25,956 bases of DNA, taken from the NCBI RefSeq assembly GCF_937912035.1, contig NZ_CALDPF010000057.1, positions 1-25,956 on the forward strand. Direction: 5' to 3'. The position numbers were made by a program, and so were the translations under genes. The notes under the pieces are model-generated. The model saw only the letters and a program-made list of their open reading frames with translations. It did no database searches and was not told the DNA's origin. This DNA is from an uncultured Bacteroides sp. (GTDB taxonomy: Bacteria; Bacteroidota; Bacteroidia; Bacteroidales; Bacteroidaceae). Shown here in pieces: positions 1 to 6,770 of this stretch; position 1 is the first letter of the stretch, and every line of letters starts with the position of its first letter.

Positions 1-33
1 CTTGTACTACATTCTGTTTGTTTATTTAAAATC

Positions 34-46
34 TTTCAAAGAACTT
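34..46 (-). promoter_or_regulatory. boxA-like antitermination element in probable rRNA leader
   Basis: On the minus strand this reads AAGTTCTTTGAAA, close to the AGTTCTTTGA element found ahead of 16S rRNA in Bacteroides and similar to boxA. It is followed about 25 bases later (positions 2-10) by GTAGTACAA, a word I recall from Bacteroides 16S leaders. The 16S gene itself would lie beyond the left edge, so the assignment is inference from leader resemblance and promoter arrangement. Confidence 0.5.
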
Positions 47-73
47 CTTTCGTTTCAAGAGTGAAAGCATTTG

Positions 74-105
74 CAAAGATAGTAGCTTTATTTTCAACTA
101 CCAAA
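74..105 (-). promoter_or_regulatory. Leftward Bacteroidetes promoter P2 (proximal, rRNA-type)
   Basis: Minus strand: -33 element TTTG (102-105), 20-base spacer, then -7 element TATCTTTG (74-81). This matches the primary sigma consensus of Bacteroidetes (TTTG, 19-21 bases, TAnnTTTG). It is preceded by A-tracts. It reads towards the left edge and away from the lyase gene, so it serves something outside the window, probably an rRNA operon. Confidence 0.65.
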
Positions 106-256
106 CTTTTTCCAAAGTTTTTTTTCAAAATTCGAAAACCAAACTTTTTTTCTCGCTCCCTTACTATTACAAGGTAAGATACTCAAAAGAATTTTCAAAC
201 CTCTTTACTTAGTTCCAGCATGTCAACTTAACCGCTCTCCCTCTCGAAAGCGGATG

Positions 257-286
257 CAAAGGTACAGACTTTTTTCATTCCTGCAA
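257..286 (-). promoter_or_regulatory. Leftward Bacteroidetes promoter P1 (distal, rRNA-type)
   Basis: Minus strand: -33 element TTG (284-286), 19-base spacer containing an A6 run, and -7 element TACCTTTG (257-264) followed by CATCCGC. This is a near-ideal Bacteroidetes promoter. Two strong tandem promoters separated by about 180 bases, followed by a boxA-like leader, is the arrangement expected ahead of an rRNA operon. Confidence 0.65.
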
Positions 287-457
287 TAGTTTAAACGACT
301 TTTTTTCAAAAAAAATATCATATTTCTGATAACTATTTGAATATCAGCAAAAACAAATATTATTTATTTTATAAACATTGCACAATAAGAAAGCAAGTGT
401 CAAATAATACACATTATATTAATATAAATCATTGTAATTGTCTCCTAGAAAAATAAA

Positions 458-491
458 ATATGCAGGAAGATACAAACATCTTCCTGCATAT
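458..491 (-). terminator. Intrinsic terminator of the PL8 lyase gene
   Basis: Perfect 14-bp inverted repeat (458-471 with 478-491) around a 6-base loop. On the minus strand it is followed by a T-rich run, TTTATTTTT. It begins 34 bases after the lyase stop codon, as expected for a rho-independent terminator of that gene. Confidence 0.85.
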
Positions 492-524
492 ATATTTATG
501 ATTTCCAATTATGTCAATAGGAAA

Positions 525-3500
525 TTACTTTAAAAGTTCCACGTCATAACTTGCCGCATCCTTACAAGTAAACTTCAAAACCGTCTGTTTCTTATCAGAG
601 GAAACTATCTTACAGAAAGGAGTTTCTTTTACATTCCATTTACCTTTGATAGTTACAGTAACAGGTATTTCCTGACTTTCGTTAAATTTCCAAGGACGTG
701 AATAAATACTGCGTTCCTTTCTCTTTCCATTCTCATCGAATGCCTCATCACTAGCTCCACGATACAATGCAAGATCTGGTTGTGACACTGTCAGAAGAAC
801 CTTATCTTTATTATCCTTCACCATTACAAGGCATGAAGTATCCGCTTTCAAAAGAAGTCCTTTAGGCAACCCGTCTTCAGGAGTCTCAAACAGAACATAT
901 GATGTCAGCTTTCCATCAGCAGTACTTACTATATGCGCATTTCTATCACGTTGAAGAACCTTATAGTCTGGTTTCTTGGCAAACTTATTCAGTGCATCCA
1001 TATCTGTACGTGGCAATACTGCATATTCATATCCTTTAGCTTTAGGAGCCTTACCATGAGCTACAACCAATGATACCCAATCACCTGTTGTCGGATTAGG
1101 ATTTCTCTCACCGACAGTAGTCTGAGGGAACATCTTCTCAAACTTAGCTTCGGCTGCAGTTTCTTTTGACAAATAGTATCCCACTCCATTAGGATCAATG
1201 AACACCCTGCCTTCAGATTTATAATTCTGCCAATAATCTTTCATTTCCGGAGTTATTGCGGCAAGTTGGAATACAGTCGTTTCCGTTTCGTAATCCTTTA
1301 CATCATTTTCTATATCAGAACCCAAGCATACGATAGTTCCATCAAAGAAATGATATGATTTTCTAGCTCTGTGAGAGCCGTTATATTTATCATGTTCATG
1401 CAATTTCATACCGAAATTTCCATTCACTCCAGCCTGAGAAAGTCCACCGGCAAAAGCTTCGTCAGAATAAAGCATCTCTTCCATACCTGAATATGTATCC
1501 ACATTCAACACTACAGCACGCAACTTATCGAACGGAAGATGTATTGATGTTGCTCCAGGGAAACGATTCCAGTCAAATCCATTCTCCTGCCAACCTGAAG
1601 TAGCAAAGGTTACTAGTTGGTCTGGCTTACCAGTAAGTATCTGCATGCTGCCATGTGCCAGATATCGTCCGTAGAAATTGGCATCCAAATAATGTTCCGC
1701 TGCCCAGAGATATCTGGAGTGTCCCCTGACTACAGCAGCCCAATTATCACGACGCTGCACACTCACACAACCGTATCCGAGGGCAAGATTTCCCTGTGGT
1801 TCCGGTTCAGGTTTATACCCACTGTCCTCAAGCTGTTTTTTCAGTTTAAGCTCCAGTTTATTCGATGTTTGCGGCAGATAGTCAGGTGCGTCCTTATCCA
1901 AAGAAGCATTGAGCGACATCAAACGGAGATATGCGGCAGCCATATCCGGATCTATGTTTTTCTTTCCATCAGGAGTGCCGGCAATGGCCATCATAGCATA
2001 CTGAACAGGGATTAGTTGCCCCTTTCCGTTAGGATGTCTTCCCGACATAGATAAAGCCCATTGACGGGTGTTGCAATAAAAACGCATTGTAAGAAGAACT
2101 TTCTTTACTGTATTATGAGCTTCTTCAGAAAGTCTCATGTCTGTACCACTGAAGAGATAAATCATATTTGTTGCACCGTCAAGACCACCAACAGCGTATG
2201 CAGGATAATTATTACAATGATGGAAACATGCTCCGTCAGACTTGAATGAGCCCATAAGTCCCGGTGCCGGACGGCATCCATAGTCTATCCATCTGGAGAA
2301 CGAACGCAAATATTGCAACTTTTCTGGAGTATCTTCCATTATTAGTATGCTGGCTATACGTCCTTGAGTCTGCGTATTGAAAGTATCTATGTCAATACCG
2401 TTTCCAGTAGGTTTCGGATATACCTCATTTGCAATAGAATACCAGCGGAGTGTATTTTCCGCTTCCTGAAGCTTACCCCTCTTTCTAAGTACATCTTTCA
2501 TCAGGAAATATGCCGGATACAACCCCCTCATACTATAACCGTAATGATGGATATTACCCCAACAGCTACCATACGCAACTCCCTGGTCTGTAATATGATC
2601 ATACATGGCATTGAAGATATATTCCAGCTCTTTTTTATCATCATCCTTTACTGCATTATTGTATGCAATAGCCACACGCTTCATAAGATTGAAATAATTA
2701 TTCATCTCCATGCCTAGCTTAGTAAACATATCCTTATCCCAGCCGTCAATCATGCGTTCGTATGCTTCAGCCTGGCGTACCATGAAGATAGGCATACCGC
2801 TCACCTTTCCGTTTTTATATACTATGTCATATCTTGCGAATGCCTTTTTTATTGCATTGACCTCTTTTTGTGTCAATTCAGACGGGGTATACAGCATATC
2901 ACGGAAGCGTTTTTCCATAAGTTGAATGTCCTGTCTGTCTTTTTCTGTCAAATCTCTAAGTTCGATATCCGGCTTCCACAATGAATGCGGATAGATGAGA
3001 AGCCAATGACTCTTAGTATCTTTATTTACAAACGGTACCTGTACATCGGCTGTCTGCTGTCGTGGATCAACCTTGCTGGCTGTTATCACATGGTCAAAGA
3101 ACAAAGTACCTTCCACATCCGGAGCTTGAACACGTATTTCATTCATACCCTCTTCAGGTGTACCTTCCATATCCCTTTCGTAGCAAACCCATGCGGCACG
3201 CCAACCGGTGAAGTTAATACCGAAAGGAAATGACGTACATACCTTACCGTCCTTTAAGAATTCAAAACGAATTTTCTTGTCCTGAGCTTTTTCATTATAC
3301 ACCCAAACTATAAACGCTGAAAGATAGAGGTCTTTTCCTGAAGGATCCAACTTTTCAAATTTCAAATCTTTCTTTATAGACAACATGGAGCCAGGCTTAT
3401 ATTCCCACTGCATACAGTGCAGTCCATCCTTATAATGTTCATCATTAACACCAAGAATACCTTTGTCTGTGGTAATGAATGATGGTACCACACCATCTTC

Positions 3501-3614
3501 AAACGAAAGCATTCGTTCATGCTTGACAACCTGGGCTGACGCACCAAGCGCAACTAATGAGGCCAAAGCTAAACCTAATTTCACTTTAAATTTAAGATTA
3601 ACGATTTCTTTCAT
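525..3614 (-). CDS. Chondroitin sulfate ABC lyase-like polysaccharide lyase, family PL8
   Basis: Predicted secreted eliminase cleaving chondroitin/dermatan sulfate and possibly hyaluronan by beta-elimination. The protein has 1029 aa, close to the ~1000 aa of chondroitinase ABC. A signal peptide (basic start, hydrophobic core, cleavage after ASA at about residue 27) precedes an N-terminal carbohydrate-binding-like domain (about 30-200), a helical catalytic domain (about 220-600) and C-terminal beta domains. By alignment from memory to Proteus chondroitinase ABC I, catalytic residues appear as His466 and Tyr473 (in HHCNNYPAY), Arg526 (SGRHP) and Glu640 (AAEHYLDANFYGRY). It is a single-gene unit: its own -7 element lies at 3668-3675 and its terminator at 458-491. 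No sulfatase, SusC/SusD or unsaturated glucuronyl hydrolase is nearby, so it is not inside a full utilisation locus here. Family call is strong; exact substrate is inferred. Confidence 0.9.
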   Translation of the reverse strand: MKEIVNLKFKVKLGLALASLVALGASAQVVKHERMLSFEDGVVPSFITTDKGILGVNDEHYKDGLHCMQWEYKPGSMLSIKKDLKFEKLDPSGKDLYLSAFIVWVYNEKAQDKKIRFEFLKDGKVCTSFPFGINFTGWRAAWVCYERDMEGTPEEGMNEIRVQAPDVEGTLFFDHVITASKVDPRQQTADVQVPFVNKDTKSHWLLIYPHSLWKPDIELRDLTEKDRQDIQLMEKRFRDMLYTPSELTQKEVNAIKKAFARYDIVYKNGKVSGMPIFMVRQAEAYERMIDGWDKDMFTKLGMEMNNYFNLMKRVAIAYNNAVKDDDKKELEYIFNAMYDHITDQGVAYGSCWGNIHHYGYSMRGLYPAYFLMKDVLRKRGKLQEAENTLRWYSIANEVYPKPTGNGIDIDTFNTQTQGRIASILIMEDTPEKLQYLRSFSRWIDYGCRPAPGLMGSFKSDGACFHHCNNYPAYAVGGLDGATNMIYLFSGTDMRLSEEAHNTVKKVLLTMRFYCNTRQWALSMSGRHPNGKGQLIPVQYAMMAIAGTPDGKKNIDPDMAAAYLRLMSLNASLDKDAPDYLPQTSNKLELKLKKQLEDSGYKPEPEPQGNLALGYGCVSVQRRDNWAAVVRGHSRYLWAAEHYLDANFYGRYLAHGSMQILTGKPDQLVTFATSGWQENGFDWNRFPGATSIHLPFDKLRAVVLNVDTYSGMEEMLYSDEAFAGGLSQAGVNGNFGMKLHEHDKYNGSHRARKSYHFFDGTIVCLGSDIENDVKDYETETTVFQLAAITPEMKDYWQNYKSEGRVFIDPNGVGYYLSKETAAEAKFEKMFPQTTVGERNPNPTTGDWVSLVVAHGKAPKAKGYEYAVLPRTDMDALNKFAKKPDYKVLQRDRNAHIVSTADGKLTSYVLFETPEDGLPKGLLLKADTSCLVMVKDNKDKVLLTVSQPDLALYRGASDEAFDENGKRKERSIYSRPWKFNESQEIPVTVTIKGKWNVKETPFCKIVSSDKKQTVLKFTCKDAASYDVELLK

Positions 3615-3667
3615 AAATATATATACTTAACACTACTATATTAATACAAATGTTTTATTATCCAAGG

Positions 3668-3675
3668 CAAAGATA
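3668..3675 (-). promoter_or_regulatory. -7 promoter element of the PL8 lyase gene
   Basis: Minus strand TATCTTTG, matching Bacteroidetes TAnnTTTG, about 55 bases upstream of the lyase ATG. A clear TTTG -33 element is missing; the corresponding position falls in the T-run of the preceding gene's terminator. Predicted transcription start is near 3661, giving a leader of about 45 bases. Confidence 0.5.
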
Positions 3676-3694
3676 CAAAATCAATTACATAAAA

Positions 3695-3726
3695 AAACAC
3701 ACGAACGTATATTTGTCCGTGTGTTT
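3695..3726 (-). terminator. Intrinsic terminator of the glycosylase-nitroreductase unit
   Basis: Inverted repeat AAACACACG (3695-3703) with CGTGTGTTT (3718-3726), 14-base loop with some further pairing. On the minus strand it continues into a T7 run. It lies about 30 bases after the nitroreductase stop and abuts the lyase promoter. Confidence 0.75.
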
Positions 3727-3754
3727 ATATATTTTTTACATGCTTGACACAATG

Positions 3755-4393
3755 TTAATCTATAAACTTTATTTTATCAGCAATTCGAGGTTTTGCTGCA
3801 GGCGATTCATCAGGATAACCGAAAGATATTGCATACAGCAAATTATAGTTTTCAGGAAATTCAAGACGTTTAAGCAAAGATTCAGCTTCCGGTAATTTCA
3901 TTGTTCTTGCTATTCCACCTAGACAGCATGAACCCAATCCCAAAGATTGAGCCGTAAGAATCATATTTGCGCCAAGAAGACCACAATCCACCTGTGAGAA
4001 ATCGTATGAAGGATCATTAGCTATAAAAACCAACACCGGCGCCCCATATGATGCATGACGAATTCTAGAAGCATCTACTCCTTTTGCCAATGACAGATTT
4101 CTGTTTAGTGAATCTAATTCAGCAATATACTCAGGAGTATTAACTACACGAATTTCCCAAGACTGTTTGTTCTGTCCGTTAGGCGCGTTTATTCCGCAAT
4201 CCAGTATCTTCTGTAACTTTTCCATTTCAACCGGCTGCTGCTTGTATTTACGGATACTCCTACGAGACATAATAGTTTCTATAACCTGGTTTTTAGATGA
4301 TATGTTCTGTTCTTCAGTATTTTTCGGTGACGGTGTACAAGAAGAAAAAGCCACCAATCCTGCAATTAGGAATAATCTAGAAATTGTTTTCAT
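3755..4393 (-). CDS. Nitroreductase-family protein with lipoprotein signal
   Basis: FMN-dependent nitroreductase-like fold, predicted to reduce nitro compounds, quinones or similar substrates with NAD(P)H. The protein has 212 aa. The core after residue 38 shows the typical opening MSRRSIRKYKQQPV (about 42-55, phosphate-binding Arg/Ser region), APNGQNKQSWE (70-80), and the GLLGANMILTAQSLGLGSC stretch (138-156) of the FMN fold. What is odd is the N-terminus: a basic start, a hydrophobic run and the lipobox AFSSC with Cys19, followed by a polar linker, indicating export and lipidation. No acidic cluster follows the Cys, so a surface-export signal is not evident and a periplasm-facing anchor is more likely. 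It starts 36 bases after the stop of the AlkD-like gene and is probably co-transcribed with it. Family call is firm, substrate unknown. Confidence 0.85.
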   Translation of the reverse strand: MKTISRLFLIAGLVAFSSCTPSPKNTEEQNISSKNQVIETIMSRRSIRKYKQQPVEMEKLQKILDCGINAPNGQNKQSWEIRVVNTPEYIAELDSLNRNLSLAKGVDASRIRHASYGAPVLVFIANDPSYDFSQVDCGLLGANMILTAQSLGLGSCCLGGIARTMKLPEAESLLKRLEFPENYNLLYAISFGYPDESPAAKPRIADKIKFID

Positions 4394-4429
4394 AATCAGT
4401 ATTATTTTTTTTGTTCTTATATTAATTTT

Positions 4430-5155
4430 TTATTTTCGTCGCATAGCACGCAAACGTGCCTTCATATCTTCATCAACACGATATGACTCAATTGTCTTCT
4501 GAATAGATTTATTATAAGTGAAATCATCAAGCTTAGCCCTTTGAAGATATTCAACTGTCTTTTCAGGATATGCCACAAAACAGAACGATATTGCCCATGC
4601 CACTGCCATCTTCACATAATATCCCTCATGACGGATATTATCGTAAAATACAAACAGTTCGTCAATGTGGCTATCATCAATAAAATATTTCATGGTCATT
4701 ACAACTCCAAAACGTATCTCATATTCTTTATCTGAACGTATGAACGATTTAAGATACTCCCATATTCTGTCAGAATGAGCAGATAGATATTTCTTGCTCC
4801 CGGCAAATTTGAATGAATCGCATACAGACCAGCTGTTTATTATCTTTACAAAACGAGTTACGTAGTAAAGATAATCCTCAATATCATCCTCAGGCTTTAC
4901 ATATCCCAAGACAAGTCCCTGAAGCATTCTTTCCTCCATGTAGAACGTTGGAGCATCAGCCAGATATATTTTCCAATCTGATTTAGCTATTTCAACAGCC
5001 AGTTTTCTCAAATCGGGCAAACGTAATCCTAACACATTCTCCACTCCCGGATTCAGTCTCTCGGCAAAAGCTTTATTCGAATTCTCAGCAAGCTCAAATA
5101 TATGTTCCCTTACTGTCTTGCCGTGCAATAGGAAAATATTACCAGATTTTTCCAT
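4430..5155 (-). CDS. AlkD-like DNA alkylation repair protein (HEAT-repeat DNA glycosylase)
   Basis: Predicted glycosylase of the AlkC/AlkD superfamily, which excises positively charged alkylated purines such as N3- or N7-alkylated bases without base flipping. The all-helical protein is 241 aa from the ATG at 5153-5155. Residues equivalent to the Bacillus cereus AlkD active site are visible: Trp109 and Asp113 (in NSWSVCD), Arg148 (EIRFG) and Trp187 (AVAWAIS), falling at the same numbers as recalled for AlkD. An in-frame TTG five codons upstream (5170) would add only MNLFF, and I do not use it. The gene is first in a probable two-gene unit with the exported nitroreductase. A -7 element lies at 5206-5213 and two identical palindromes lie further upstream, hinting at control by a dimeric DNA-binding protein. 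Confidence 0.85.
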   Translation of the reverse strand: MEKSGNIFLLHGKTVREHIFELAENSNKAFAERLNPGVENVLGLRLPDLRKLAVEIAKSDWKIYLADAPTFYMEERMLQGLVLGYVKPEDDIEDYLYYVTRFVKIINSWSVCDSFKFAGSKKYLSAHSDRIWEYLKSFIRSDKEYEIRFGVVMTMKYFIDDSHIDELFVFYDNIRHEGYYVKMAVAWAISFCFVAYPEKTVEYLQRAKLDDFTYNKSIQKTIESYRVDEDMKARLRAMRRK

Positions 5156-5205
5156 AAAAAATAAATTCAATATATAATGCGATTATATTTATTAATGAAG
5201 ATTGG

Positions 5206-5213
5206 CAAATATA
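5206..5213 (-). promoter_or_regulatory. Putative -7 element for the AlkD-like gene
   Basis: Minus strand TATATTTG fits TAnnTTTG and lies about 50 bases ahead of the ATG at 5155. No good -33 TTTG is seen at 19-21 bases, so if real the promoter may be weak or need an activator. Confidence 0.35.
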
Positions 5214-5254
5214 AAAACAATATCCGGAATAGATGTCTGATACTTTACAAAAAA

Positions 5255-5268
5255 AATGACATGTCATT
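5255..5268. promoter_or_regulatory. Perfect 14-bp palindrome AATGACATGTCATT, copy 1
   Basis: Fully symmetric 14-bp sequence in the spacer between the efflux operon end and the AlkD-like gene, centred about 60 bases upstream of the predicted start site of the latter. On the minus strand it runs into a T8 tract, so a weak hairpin terminator for readthrough from the efflux operon is an alternative reading. An operator for a dimeric regulator is the other. Confidence 0.5.
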
Positions 5269-5296
5269 CGATTTAAAACGACAAAGCGTTCTAACC

Positions 5297-5314
5297 AAAA
5301 TGACATGTCATTTT
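5297..5314. promoter_or_regulatory. 18-bp palindrome containing the same AATGACATGTCATT core, copy 2
   Basis: Identical 14-bp core, extended to an 18-bp perfect palindrome (AAAATGA, CATG, TCATTTT), with its centre 44 bp from copy 1. It lies 20 bases after the stop of the outer-membrane channel gene. As RNA it could form a 7-bp stem with a CATG loop, but only a short U-run follows. Duplication of the exact core favours a protein-binding site, though the terminator reading is not excluded. Confidence 0.5.
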
Positions 5315-5333
5315 ATTTAATAATTATAAACTA

Positions 5334-6770
5334 TCAGAAACTGCCACCTCCAAGTGCTCTGTAAAGCATCGTATGTACCTGACAATAAGCTATATTAAGC
5401 TCTATTCTTTCAAGTTCACAGTCAAGATAACGTTCGTCCGCAGAAAGAACATCAAGATATCCGGCAAAACCTGTCTTGAACAGTTCGTTGGCATTGTATA
5501 TTGAACGGTGGTGAATGCGGCTTTCTTCCTCCTTCAAAGCTTTGCGAAGGTTCATCTGCTCTGACGAAGTTATCAAATCTACGACTTCAAGATACGAACG
5601 TAGAACCGTTTCATGATAATCAAGCAAGGCTATACGTTGCCTACCATTCGCCTCCTCCCACAATGCACGTATCTCGTTACGCTTGAAAATAGGTGCGGAA
5701 ATACCAGCGGCAAGATTATATACCATAGATGCAGGAGAAGCAAACCATTTTTCAAGGCTGAAAGCATTGAAGCCTGCCCCTCCCCCGATAACCAGCGAAG
5801 GGAAAAAAGCCTTGCGTGCTGCAGATGCGTCCGACTTGCATGCCAGCAGTTCAAGTTCTGCAGCAACCACATCCGGACGGTTACGCAAAATCTGAGCCGG
5901 TATACCTGTCTCCACAGGGAAAGTATAATCACTAATCTTCTCAAAAGAAGAACGTTTTATTTCGAAAGGCATACGTCCCAAAAGAAGAGCAAATGCCCGC
6001 TCGGTCTCAGCTATCTGCTGTTCTGTGTCAAGAAGCATTTCTTCTAGTTTAAGACGGCGTGAACGAAACTGATCGACAGAAAGTCTTGACTCCTCGCCCT
6101 CGTTCATCAACTCATTGGCAAGAAGATATGAAGCAGCTGTCTTGCGAATAGCCTCTTCAAGAACGTATTGCTTCTTATCGAGTCCTACAAGTCTGTAATA
6201 CATATCTGCCACTTCGCCTACAAGCATAGTCTGAGCCAGGCGTTGAGCCTCAACTGATTTCATCCAGCGTGACACTGCCGAACGCTTCTTGTCAGTGAGT
6301 TTTCCCCATATATCTGCCTCCCACTGGAAATTCAGTCCTAAGTTAAGATCCTTGTATGGGTCTGGGATATGCTTGTCCTTAGCAAGGTCAGGTGTATTTG
6401 TAGTGCTGTTTCCCACACCGTCCATGGTATATTCACCAAAGCGTTGTATGCCTCCGTCAATACCCAATGATATTTCCGGAAACAACGCACCCTTTCCGGC
6501 TTTCATCTGTGCACGGGCAATGGAAACATTCTCTATCGTCTTAAGGAAAGAATGATTGTTTACCAATGCTGAATCGATATATTCAACTAGATACGCATCC
6601 GGAAAAAACTCTTTCCATGAAAGGGAAGCCATAGTGGCTGTATCTGTGTCTTCTATAAACGCTTCGGGCAGGTCGAACTTCTCCGTCGGCGTAAGGGAAG
6701 GTGCCTTACACCCTCCCATAGCCAGTGCCGAAGCCATAAAAGCTATATATGCAAATTTATTCTTCATCAT
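5334..6770 (-). CDS. Outer-membrane efflux channel lipoprotein (TolC/OprM-like OMF)
   Basis: Third gene of the tripartite RND efflux operon, forming the trimeric outer-membrane and periplasmic exit duct. The protein has 478 aa, typical of OprM/CusC-type lipoprotein channels. It has a lipobox AMGGC with Cys21, then two outer-membrane efflux protein repeats. Characteristic motifs are FQWEADIWGKL (about 148-158), ALLLGRMP (261-268), RNRPDVVAAE (296-305) and GISAPIF (356-362). Its start (tandem ATG ATG at 6765-6770) lies inside the end of the pump gene, a 14-base overlap that implies translational coupling. No transmembrane helix beyond the signal is expected. Substrate specificity cannot be inferred. 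Confidence 0.93.
   Translation of the reverse strand: MMKNKFAYIAFMASALAMGGCKAPSLTPTEKFDLPEAFIEDTDTATMASLSWKEFFPDAYLVEYIDSALVNNHSFLKTIENVSIARAQMKAGKGALFPEISLGIDGGIQRFGEYTMDGVGNSTTNTPDLAKDKHIPDPYKDLNLGLNFQWEADIWGKLTDKKRSAVSRWMKSVEAQRLAQTMLVGEVADMYYRLVGLDKKQYVLEEAIRKTAASYLLANELMNEGEESRLSVDQFRSRRLKLEEMLLDTEQQIAETERAFALLLGRMPFEIKRSSFEKISDYTFPVETGIPAQILRNRPDVVAAELELLACKSDASAARKAFFPSLVIGGGAGFNAFSLEKWFASPASMVYNLAAGISAPIFKRNEIRALWEEANGRQRIALLDYHETVLRSYLEVVDLITSSEQMNLRKALKEEESRIHHRSIYNANELFKTGFAGYLDVLSADERYLDCELERIELNIAYCQVHTMLYRALGGGSF

Larger units (their letters stand above)
1..457. other. Gene-free region with leftward rRNA-type promoters and leader
   Basis: No convincing coding sequence is seen here. 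The left 300 bases carry two leftward promoters and a leader-like stretch, listed separately. Between them, on the minus strand, are long A-tracts: the plus-strand words CCAAACTTTTT (from 101 and from 139) and CCAAAGTTTTT (from 112) recur just upstream of the proximal promoter, resembling an UP-element-like A-tract region. Positions 300-457 are very AT-rich and show nothing I can name beyond the poly-A side of the neighbouring terminator. Confidence 0.6.

Noticed and set aside
5630..5944. Minus-strand 104-aa frame inside the outer-membrane channel gene
   Set aside because: Different frame of a conserved gene, no recognisable domain or start context.
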